In this document: positions 14,101 through 20,665 of the stretch, piece after piece | Position numbering within the stretch: position 1 is the stretch's first letter | Layout of the letters: every line of letters begins with the position of its first letter | Assembly (NCBI GenBank): GCA_035525495.1 | Contig: DATLED010000076.1 | Span: 6,891-70,890 of the forward strand | DNA: 64,000 bases | Source: DATLED01 sp035525495 | GTDB taxonomy: Bacteria; Actinomycetota; Acidimicrobiia; Acidimicrobiales; CADCTF01 | Reading direction: 5' to 3' | The notes under the pieces: model-generated | The model's input: the letters and a program-made list of their open reading frames with translations, nothing else | What the model was told of the DNA's origin: nothing | Database searches by the model: none | Program-made: the position numbers and the translations under genes

Positions 14101-16906
14101 CCAATCGCTGCTTGATGAAGTCCCAGGTGAAGCCGAGCACCGACATCACGAGCTTGAGGATCCCCTCGATCGAGAACGACTCCGGGATCTCGATGCCGCT
14201 GGCGCCGAGTGCGCCGAACAGCCACCCCATCAATCCCTTCTGGAGGTGCTCGCCGATGTTCTTCGCGAAGCGGCTGATGCCGTCGCCGACGGCGGAGAGG
14301 AACCGCTTCAGGAAGCCGATGGGGTCGGCGATGATCCTTCCGATGACGTCAGCGATCTTTCTCAGGATCGAGACGACCATGTCCTTCAGCTGGGTGATGA
14401 CCCGGATGACCGCCTTGACCGCGCCGATCGCCTTGTCGATCAGGCCCTTGTTCGCCTCCTTGGCGTCCTCGATCTCCGAGTTCACGGCGTCCCGCGACTC
14501 GGCGTACTTCTTGGCCAGGCTGCTGGCCATGTCGTCGAACTTGTCCTTGACCGACGAATCGAGGTTGCCGAACTTCTCGGACACGTCGTCGGCCGCTTCC
14601 TGGCCGAACTTGGCCAAGTCGCCCTTGAGGGTGCTGACGAACGCTGACACCTCGCCCCGACCCTGCTCGATGCGCACGGTCGCCTTCGTCAGTTCTTGGG
14701 TGACGGTCGTCGCGATGCGACGGACGAGCTTGTCCATCGCATCCTCGTAGAGCTTCCGCGACGTCTCGAAGAGCTGGTTCGCTTTCTCCGGCAGGCCCTT
14801 GAACTTGTCGCGCACCCACCGGTACTTGCCGCGCAGACCGGAGTAGCGGTCGTCCTTGTACGCGTCGAGGCGCTTCTTCCAATCAGCGGTGAACGCCGCG
14901 CGGATCTCGGCCTCGCCGGTCTTGAACTGCTCCTCGACCCTGTCGTCGAGCCCTTTGAGGATCCCCTCGACGTCGTTCTTCGTCTTGTCGAAGATCGAGT
15001 TGATCTTGTCGGCGACCTCCTTGCGCTTGAGCTCGTCCTTGGACTTCGTCTCGTTCTTCTGTCCGGAGATCTTCCCGACGGCGTCGCCGATCGTCGCGTT
15101 GGCCTGCCCGACGGTCTGCTTCTCGACGGCTGCGGCCGACGCGCCGGCCTGCTTGAGGACGGCGCCCTCGGCCTTGCGGATGTCCGCGGGCGCTTCGGCG
15201 GAGTGCTGCTCGCCCTCCTTCTTCGCATCGAGAGCGCCGGTGAACTCCGGTTCGTTCGACTTGGCCAGCTGCTCCTCGGTGACGCCGGCCTCGCCCATCT
15301 CGTTGTCGACCTTGGCGGGACCTTCCCGCATGTCGATGGCCGCGCTCGGCACTGGCGCAGGCATCGCGCCCGACGCCTTCATCCCTCCGGGCTTCTCGAT
15401 CTCGAGTGGTGCCATCGGCGTGACGGGCTTGGGCGTGGCATCGCCCGGGTTCGGGGGCTCCTGCGACTTCTTCTCGACGTCGCCGGCCGCGGCTTCCTTC
15501 GACGCGCCGACCTTGTCGCCGATCACGCCCTTCGCATCCGCCGCCTTCGTCCCGACGTCACCGGCTTCGCTGAGGCTCTTCGGCGCGGTCTTGGCCAGCT
15601 CCTGCTTGACGGCGGCGACGAACGCCTCCTCGTCGAAGGGCTTCGGCTTGGCCGTCGCCATGGTGTCGGCGCGCTTGGCCTTCGCCTGCGCGTCGATGTC
15701 GTTGCCAGGCGGAACGGCGGCGCCCTGCGCGCTGTCGCTCTCCTTCTTGCCGGTGGGGTGCTTGTGCGCCTTCTTGACCGTCAGACCGGCAGCCTTGATC
15801 ACCTTGGCGAACGCGGGGTCCTGCTTCGGCTTGAGCTTCTCGACGGGTGCCGGTGCGGCGGGGATCTCGGCGACGGGCTTGCCGGGCGGCGGCTTCTTCC
15901 ACTTCGGGGGAAGCGGCGGCGCCGGCTTCTTGACGATCTCACCGGGCGCCGCGGGTCCCGCGCCGGGTCCGCCCTTGTGCGGCCTGCCCTTCGGTCCGGC
16001 GACGAGCGCCTTGCCGACCTTCTTCTTCGGGGGCATCGGCGGCGGCTTCTCGCCGACCTTGCCCGTGAGAGCAGCGGGCAGCGCCGGCTTCGGTGGTGGA
16101 GGAGGCGGAGGGATCGCCGCCCGTTCCTGCCTGGCGAGATCGGGCTTGTCGGTGAAGTCCGACAAGTCGGTGTCTCCGTCGACGGACTTCGTGTCCTCGG
16201 GACCGCTCGGTGCGGCGGCGCGCCTGCGAGCGTCTGCGAGCATCGACGCGAACGAGCGCTGGACGACCGGCGTCGCTGGTGAGCTGGCGCTCGGCGTGGA
16301 TGCGCGCAGCTCTACCCGTCGCTGCACCGCCGAGGACGGGGGCGAAGGCGGGGCTGCAGCCGCTGTGGGCGGAGCCGGCGGAGCGGATGGCGCCGATGGC
16401 GGGGATCCGGGCGCCGCAGGGGGCGCGCCGGGCACACCCGATCCCGGGAGGGTCCCCGCGCCCGTCCCCTTCATCATCGTCTCCGGCCCCGCAGGCGCCG
16501 CCGGTTCGGTGAGCGCGCTGAGGCCGGTGTCCCGCGCCACGGAGCCGATCGACCCGCCCCCTGCGACGGTCGCGCGGCGCTGCACAGCCGCTCCGGCGCC
16601 GGGGCCGCCCGGGGGTGCCGCGGGCTTTCGTTGGAGAGTCGGCGCCTTGCGAGCCGCGGGCGCGGCTCGCCGCTTGAGCATTGCGGCGACTGCGGCGTTG
16701 CCCGCCCTCAGCTGGAGCCGTTGGACCGACGATGCATGGAGCGCCGGTGATGGCGCGGCGTCTGCAGGCGCCTTCGCGGCGCGCTCGGCGAGTGCGTCGA
16801 GGGTGTGGAGCTCGGTCGCAGGTGCCGAGAGCGGGCGCGCTTCGGCCACGTCCGGCCGGCGCGCCGGCCCCATCTCGGCGGAGCGATCTGGGCCCTCGTG
16901 ACCCAC
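11126..16906 (-). CDS. giant eCIS/DUF4157-type toxin candidate with EF/CyaA-like nucleotidyl cyclase domain
   Basis: The protein has 1926 residues (GTG at 16906; an ATG 11 codons in is also possible). Residues 61-80 carry LQLRAGNAAVAAML, a motif typical of eCIS-linked DUF4157-type proteins. A Pro/Ala/Lys-rich disordered region runs to ~520 and coiled coil to ~850. The hydrophobic core of this family follows (DPIGFLKRFLSAVGDG at ~862; LLTPAGAFIKACQAIYSIVMFF at ~1000; LLGLGGIGDKVRSIIEKVQ at ~1075), then a Lys-rich stretch to ~1200. Residues ~1354-1530 match anthrax edema factor/CyaA: Lys1375 and Lys1382 (7 apart, as in EF), GDHDLY (Asp1483, Asp1485), QHG (His1509) and Glu1520 (11 after His, as in EF). 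The family's active-site Asn is Trp here, and the Asp-to-His gap is short. The last ~400 residues are unassigned. No signal peptide. Confidence 0.75.
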   Translation of the reverse strand: MGHEGPDRSAEMGPARRPDVAEARPLSAPATELHTLDALAERAAKAPADAAPSPALHASSVQRLQLRAGNAAVAAMLKRRAAPAARKAPTLQRKPAAPPGGPGAGAAVQRRATVAGGGSIGSVARDTGLSALTEPAAPAGPETMMKGTGAGTLPGSGVPGAPPAAPGSPPSAPSAPPAPPTAAAAPPSPPSSAVQRRVELRASTPSASSPATPVVQRSFASMLADARRRAAAPSGPEDTKSVDGDTDLSDFTDKPDLARQERAAIPPPPPPPKPALPAALTGKVGEKPPPMPPKKKVGKALVAGPKGRPHKGGPGAGPAAPGEIVKKPAPPLPPKWKKPPPGKPVAEIPAAPAPVEKLKPKQDPAFAKVIKAAGLTVKKAHKHPTGKKESDSAQGAAVPPGNDIDAQAKAKRADTMATAKPKPFDEEAFVAAVKQELAKTAPKSLSEAGDVGTKAADAKGVIGDKVGASKEAAAGDVEKKSQEPPNPGDATPKPVTPMAPLEIEKPGGMKASGAMPAPVPSAAIDMREGPAKVDNEMGEAGVTEEQLAKSNEPEFTGALDAKKEGEQHSAEAPADIRKAEGAVLKQAGASAAAVEKQTVGQANATIGDAVGKISGQKNETKSKDELKRKEVADKINSIFDKTKNDVEGILKGLDDRVEEQFKTGEAEIRAAFTADWKKRLDAYKDDRYSGLRGKYRWVRDKFKGLPEKANQLFETSRKLYEDAMDKLVRRIATTVTQELTKATVRIEQGRGEVSAFVSTLKGDLAKFGQEAADDVSEKFGNLDSSVKDKFDDMASSLAKKYAESRDAVNSEIEDAKEANKGLIDKAIGAVKAVIRVITQLKDMVVSILRKIADVIGRIIADPIGFLKRFLSAVGDGISRFAKNIGEHLQKGLMGWLFGALGASGIEIPESFSIEGILKLVMSVLGFTWDFIKQRLVKKIGEPAVNALIQGADLVKKVVTGGPSVLWEMIIEKFNDFQSMVIDEIKNFVMEKVVKAGISWLLGLLTPAGAFIKACQAIYSIVMFFVERGSEIKDFVESIIDTAGAVARGEGGGIAEKIEGVLARLLPLAISFLANLLGLGGIGDKVRSIIEKVQKPIGKAIDKVLDVVLKITAPVWKGAKKLFNKGKELYGKAKDKAVATYEKGKAKVKQVGTNIKNAAKAGVAKVKDKAKAVGKKVKDTATAAKDKVVALFKKQEKGLNMGGAKHTLKATPDKDGRFRISMASVEEPLSKKIGGAIDSLEEQAKSAAAPADQKHALAQIKQLREILVIADRLEKVAVATGAPKVLPNGAPPGFAEAMDALAKQIEAYGAKNGVKDITKATEGAVTIDLRLLAKFGLPMANYLQAQKVADETGTPFDIRSTNLTAAKLYEKGANPKSAEFKQKTINDTDLLLGAPVQHLGKVAWFLPARPNKATTEQLMNEEGGRKVAERWWGRWKQRKDEYYEYEPKLKKKLKEGEILIYEPVGSNGGGIIRDAANGLPFTGDHDLYAIHGNPDPVIRALKKPPFSVQHGAHVDWPRLPEVLMKGGLDEAEAQIYNTIIKAHAPGGEALIRINPKAPPTAVSSSTPPRLKGQKATAGGGGGGGNIDGSVVKAEEPKGFAGLVAAEKRVAAEVKEKEKAAAAAAAGQKPGVLLTVKARRELEKLTAKHAAGVTKSALEREVAGVKKSNAEVDKVAVEPKGDNWSFNVTVSRIDVKGPPAAGGPPAGAPTTIDELEKLLSAKARAGLEQQRKTLNAKQFVNIQGKFKDQATGALIVAKANTYFEAQWLPDDQFKAKMDAKSASIATQVDNVLETVEQICRNTTPAGRPGASRGDGTTEGAVKWEAEHGLAIPGSPAGHVSKAWENRNGLRRAVESLRKLEPDVADPAKKTAIAKAIADGTDRANALETAFPAWNNRVKTWPDVWDGNGFSKKQQGWPPSERSRKTNWA

Positions 16907-16972
16907 GCCTCCAGTGTCCTTCGGCAGCGACGTCCAGAACGGACCCGCGGACCTGCACTTGGGGCACGGACC

Positions 16973-16991
16973 GTTGCCCTTTCGGGCAAAC
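16973..16991. other. small hairpin upstream of the giant toxin gene
   Basis: GTTGCCC pairs with GGGCAAAC around TTTC, in the 94-nt gap between the acyltransferase stop (17001) and the toxin start (16906). It may end the upstream operon or structure the toxin mRNA leader. There is no T-run. Confidence 0.45.
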
Positions 16992-17000
16992 CTGAACCCG

Positions 17001-17906
17001 TCAGATCGAAGGCCAGCGAGGCTTCCGGGGACGGCTCGGTCGGCGCCCTTCGCCGAGGGACCAGAACCGGCGCCACTCGGCGGCCTGCGGTCCGGTCAGG
17101 GACGGCGTCTGACCTGCGGCGGCGCGCTGCGTGGCCGACCACCAGTCCGTCGCCTGCTCATCAGCGAGCACGGCCACGGCGGCTTCGATGCGCGCCGCGA
17201 AGTCCCGGGGATCCTCACCGTCGACGGCGGAAAGCGGCTTGCCGAACGTGACCGTCGTCGTCGATGGAGTGATCCGACCCGTTCCCTTGCGGAGGATGCG
17301 GCGCGTCCCTTCGAGGTGCACCGGCACGACCGGGACCCGTGACCGGATGGCCAGGTAAGCGGCGCCTGCACGGTGCGGCTGCGACCAACCGTGGGGTGAC
17401 CGTCCGCCTTCCGGATAGATGACGAGCGACCAGCCCTCGTCGAGCATCTGCGACGCCAGTCGCGTCGAGCGCGGAGACACGCGCGTTCGCTCGATGGGGA
17501 TGGCGTTGATGGCGAAGGCCCAGAGGTAGCCCTTCCATCGCTTGTCGAAGAAGTAGTCAGCGCCGGCGGCGACGACCGTGCGGTGACGGAAGCGGTCCGG
17601 CAGCACGGTCAGCAGCAGCGGGGTGTCGACGTGGCTGGCGTGGTTCGCCGCGAAGATGACCGGACCTTTCACGTCGGCGAGCCGATCGGTCGCCACGACC
17701 TTCGGAGATGCGATCGCATCGACGACACCGCGACCGACGGTGTCGAGGACCATCGCCCGCGCCAGGCGGGTCGGGTACTTCCGGGCCCAATCCGTCTCGA
17801 ACGCCGTGCCCGTCGTCGGCGCATCCGGCGGACGCTCGACCGTCGTCGGCCACGTCGGTGCCGTGAACGGGAACGTGCCGCGAAGCCTCGGCAACCGCAC
17901 CGCCAC
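17001..17906 (-). CDS. lysophospholipid acyltransferase (PlsC family)
   Basis: The protein has 301 residues. The catalytic box NHASHVD lies near residue 88, and the second box YPEGGRSPHGW near 166. Then come RAGAAYLAIRSRVPVVPVHLEG, the substrate-pocket strand, and a Gly-Lys-Pro strand (VTFGKPLSA). It should transfer an acyl chain to a lysophosphatidate-like acceptor at the inner membrane face. A GTG start overlaps the stop of the LarA-like gene by one base, so translation is coupled. It is the last gene of the operon begun by the reductase-HAD fusion, which suggests a shared lipid pathway. The C-terminus is Arg/Pro-rich. Confidence 0.88.
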   Translation of the reverse strand: MAVRLPRLRGTFPFTAPTWPTTVERPPDAPTTGTAFETDWARKYPTRLARAMVLDTVGRGVVDAIASPKVVATDRLADVKGPVIFAANHASHVDTPLLLTVLPDRFRHRTVVAAGADYFFDKRWKGYLWAFAINAIPIERTRVSPRSTRLASQMLDEGWSLVIYPEGGRSPHGWSQPHRAGAAYLAIRSRVPVVPVHLEGTRRILRKGTGRITPSTTTVTFGKPLSAVDGEDPRDFAARIEAAVAVLADEQATDWWSATQRAAAGQTPSLTGPQAAEWRRFWSLGEGRRPSRPRKPRWPSI

Positions 17907-19492
17907 TACGTCACGTCCGCCATGAGGATCGGCGGGTTGTGGAGGTGGGTGATCGACGGATCACGACCGACCACGTCCTCGGCCATCTCGAGCGCGTCGC
18001 GCAACGTCGAAGCGGGCTTGAAGCCGAGCCGCCGCACCGACTTCGGGTCACCGCCGACGATGATGACCTGGCCCAGGTGCTGCAGCGCGTGCGAGCACCA
18101 GTACCACATGTAGAACGGGTGGACGCCGTGGTAGGCGTAGCTCGTCCGGTACAGGTGGATGTACCAGGGGTCGGTGGCGAACTGCTCTTCGAAGTTCTTC
18201 TCGATCTCGACCGGGTCGGTCGTCTCGGCCAGGACCTGTTCGAAGAAGTCGATGTAGCTCGGATGGTGCACGGGGTTGAAGGCCCACGGCGTCGGGTGGC
18301 TCATGATGAGCACGCCCCCCTCGCGCACGAGCGGCTTGTTCCGATACAGGTTGAAGAAGTACCCGAGCCCGAGGCAAGCGACGAGGATCGGGTTCATGAT
18401 CGAGTTCACGTTGTAGGGGCAGATGTACGGCAGCCCCATCGTGAGGATGTCGGTCTGTCCCTCCACGGACACGAGCTGTTGCTTGTAGACGTTGGCCGTC
18501 GTCACCTCGTGCACGGCTTCGACCTCGCCGGCCTGCACCGACGTCATGGCGTGGGGCGCCTGGATCCCGTGGAAGATCGTGCGCTTGATCCGGTCGGGTG
18601 TGCGATCGAGCGCCTTCGACGCGCCGAGGAACGCCGCCCGGTCCTTGGCGGTCCACTCCCACTCCCGCTTCTGCAGGAACCCGAACTGCGACGGGAACGT
18701 GTCGCTGTTCAACGTCGTCTCGATCTGGAAGATCTTCACGCCGCTGTCGCGCAGCACCTTCCCCATGCGCCACGTCGAGGAGTGGAGCTCGCTGCGGTGC
18801 TGGTCCATGAACGACTTCGAGTGCTGCATGGTCGTGACGTTGTGGTGGTGCTTGAGGCTCTTGTAGGAGGCGAGCCCGATCGCCGTCGACTTCCAACCGC
18901 CGTCCATGGCGACGAGGTTGATGTTGACGTAGACGACGAGGTCGCTGGTCGCGGCGCGCTTGTTGATCTCGACGTCCTCGCCGTGCGGTGTCTGGCCGAG
19001 GTGGACGAGCCCATCGGGGTCCTCGGCGTCGTGCTGCGTGAGGCGACCGTGGGGGGCGAAGGCGTCGAAGATCCGGTTGCCGAGGGCGTGGCGCAGCTCG
19101 TCGTCGGTCATGCGGCGATGGAGCGCGAGCGCGGCGACGAGGACGACGTCGTCGACACCCGCTTCGGCGGCGAGGTCGAGCACCGCTTCGATCACGCGCT
19201 GGCGGATGTCGGGCCGCTTCATCGGTGGCAACGGCAAGGAGATGTCGTCGAAGCAGATCGTCAGCTTCATGCCCGGCGTCAGGAGCTCGGGGAGTGGCCT
19301 CGAGTCGCCGAGGGGGTTGAGCAGCGCCTGACGGATGGCGCCGTCGGGGTCCTTCAGCGCCGCCAGCGGCTCGGGCGGATAGATGACGCGGCTCCCGACA
19401 GGGAGCTTCTCCAGCTTGAAGCCCTCGCCGTGCCAGAACAGCGTCGGTGGGGTCGAGCGGTCGACCTCGAGGATGAACCCGGGACGGGGCAT
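17906..19492 (-). CDS. LarA-like (DUF2088) nickel-pincer racemase-family protein
   Basis: The protein has 528 residues. The N-terminal LarA/DUF2088 domain has CFDDISLPLPPMKRPDIR (the DD loop of LarA), then VLVAALALHRRMTDDELR, matching the Gly-Thr-His-Arg strand of lactate racemase with Leu for Thr. DVEINKRAATSDLVVYV and a Lys in DGGWKSTAIG follow, candidates for cofactor contacts. LarA enzymes use a nickel-pincer nucleotide to racemise or epimerise 2-hydroxyacids. The LarBCE genes that make the cofactor are not in this window. The protein is ~100 residues longer than LarA. Its place between a dehydrogenase and an acyltransferase suggests a hydroxyacid or lipid substrate, which is inference. 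Confidence 0.75.
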   Translation of the reverse strand: MPRPGFILEVDRSTPPTLFWHGEGFKLEKLPVGSRVIYPPEPLAALKDPDGAIRQALLNPLGDSRPLPELLTPGMKLTICFDDISLPLPPMKRPDIRQRVIEAVLDLAAEAGVDDVVLVAALALHRRMTDDELRHALGNRIFDAFAPHGRLTQHDAEDPDGLVHLGQTPHGEDVEINKRAATSDLVVYVNINLVAMDGGWKSTAIGLASYKSLKHHHNVTTMQHSKSFMDQHRSELHSSTWRMGKVLRDSGVKIFQIETTLNSDTFPSQFGFLQKREWEWTAKDRAAFLGASKALDRTPDRIKRTIFHGIQAPHAMTSVQAGEVEAVHEVTTANVYKQQLVSVEGQTDILTMGLPYICPYNVNSIMNPILVACLGLGYFFNLYRNKPLVREGGVLIMSHPTPWAFNPVHHPSYIDFFEQVLAETTDPVEIEKNFEEQFATDPWYIHLYRTSYAYHGVHPFYMWYWCSHALQHLGQVIIVGGDPKSVRRLGFKPASTLRDALEMAEDVVGRDPSITHLHNPPILMADVT

Positions 19493-19501
19493 GGCGTGTG
19501 C

Positions 19502-20665
19502 TTACCGATTCCTCTCGTTGCGGAGGTCGAAGGCGATCTTGACGGCGCCGCGATGGCCGGCGTTGGCGGCGTGCTCGATGGCGTCGGTGTAGCGGTCGAG
19601 GGGATACGTCGCCGAAAGCAACCGCTCGAGCTCGGCGGTGCGCGCCAGCTGGAAGGCGGCTGCGAAGTCGTCGGCCGTGTACGCATAGCAGCCCTGGAGG
19701 GTCACCTCGCGGTGCCACAGCCCTGTGAGGTCGACGGTCGTGACGCCGGGCATGCCCACCATCAGGACCCTGCCGCCCGGCGCGACCACGCGAAGCGCCT
19801 GGGCCACGGAAGCCTCGGAGCCGACGCAGTCGACGACGACGTCTGCGCCACCCGTGAGCTGCGACCCGAACTGCAGCGAGCGGGTGGTCGAGCGGACGTC
19901 GCGGTCGAGCGCATCCGGCTCGACGACGCGGTCGGCGCCGAACGCCTTGGCCCAGGTGCGCTGCTCGGGGTGCTTGGCGGTGGCGACGACGGTGCCGTCG
20001 TGACCGGCGGCGCGCAGCGCGGCGATCGTGAGGAGGCCGAGCGTGCCGGCGCCGATGACCGCCGTGAGGCGACCGTCACCGGCGGCCAGCTCGGGGACCC
20101 GGCCTGCGGCGTGGACGGCACAAGCCGCGGGTTCGACGAGGACGGCGGCCTCGTCGGAGAGGCCGTCGGGCACGGGGTGGAGCTGCGACTCGTGAGCGAC
20201 GAGGGCGAGACCCCAGCCTCCGCCCGTGTCCTCGCAGAAGCCGGTCTGCAGGCCGGGGGCGAGGTGGCCGAACGTCGTCTGCTCGCAGCGGTTCGTCTGC
20301 CCGCCGGCGCACCGCGGGCAGGGCGGCACGACGCCGCGCGCGGCGCACGTCAGCGTCGGTTGGAGCACGACCCTGGTGCCGTCGTCGAGCTCGCCGACGA
20401 CCTCGTGACCCGGCACGAACGGGAACGAGACGATCGGCTCGAAGTATCGGCTCGAGTAGCCGTCGATCGTCGCCAGGTCCGACCCGCAGATGCCGGCGAG
20501 GCGCGGGCGCACGCGCTGCCAACCGTCGGCCGGCAGCCTGGGTTCGTCGACGTCGGCGGCCAGGCGGAGCGGTCCGACGCGGGCACCCCGTCCGGGAACG
20601 ATCCGGCCGGCTACGGCGGCGGCGGCGTAGCGCGCGATCTTCCGCTCGAACAGCAGCGCCTTCAC
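19502..20665 (-). CDS. zinc-dependent medium-chain dehydrogenase/reductase
   Basis: The protein has 387 residues. Catalytic zinc motif GICGSD, then GHEVVGEL, four structural-zinc cysteines around CPRCAGGQTNRC, a Glu in VEPAACAVHAAG, and the Rossmann loop VIGAGTLG identify the MDR superfamily. The N-terminus (MKALLFERKIARY) is longer than usual before the fold. It should oxidise an alcohol or reduce an aldehyde with NAD(P). The GTG start at 20665 overlaps the reductase-HAD stop as GTGA, with ribosome site AAAGGAG just after a strong hairpin. In this operon a fatty alcohol/aldehyde substrate is plausible but unproven. Confidence 0.9.
   Translation of the reverse strand: MKALLFERKIARYAAAAVAGRIVPGRGARVGPLRLAADVDEPRLPADGWQRVRPRLAGICGSDLATIDGYSSRYFEPIVSFPFVPGHEVVGELDDGTRVVLQPTLTCAARGVVPPCPRCAGGQTNRCEQTTFGHLAPGLQTGFCEDTGGGWGLALVAHESQLHPVPDGLSDEAAVLVEPAACAVHAAGRVPELAAGDGRLTAVIGAGTLGLLTIAALRAAGHDGTVVATAKHPEQRTWAKAFGADRVVEPDALDRDVRSTTRSLQFGSQLTGGADVVVDCVGSEASVAQALRVVAPGGRVLMVGMPGVTTVDLTGLWHREVTLQGCYAYTADDFAAAFQLARTAELERLLSATYPLDRYTDAIEHAANAGHRGAVKIAFDLRNERNR

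Noticed and set aside
11030..14647. A 1205-codon open frame on the plus strand
   Set aside because: It is antisense to the giant toxin gene; its Leu/Arg/Asp-rich, repeat-like translation is typical of a shadow frame in GC-rich DNA.
7017..17906. A complete eCIS or prophage locus
   Set aside because: No sheath, tube, baseplate, spike or AAA+ gene is present; only effector-like and membrane genes are seen, so the injection system itself would have to be elsewhere.
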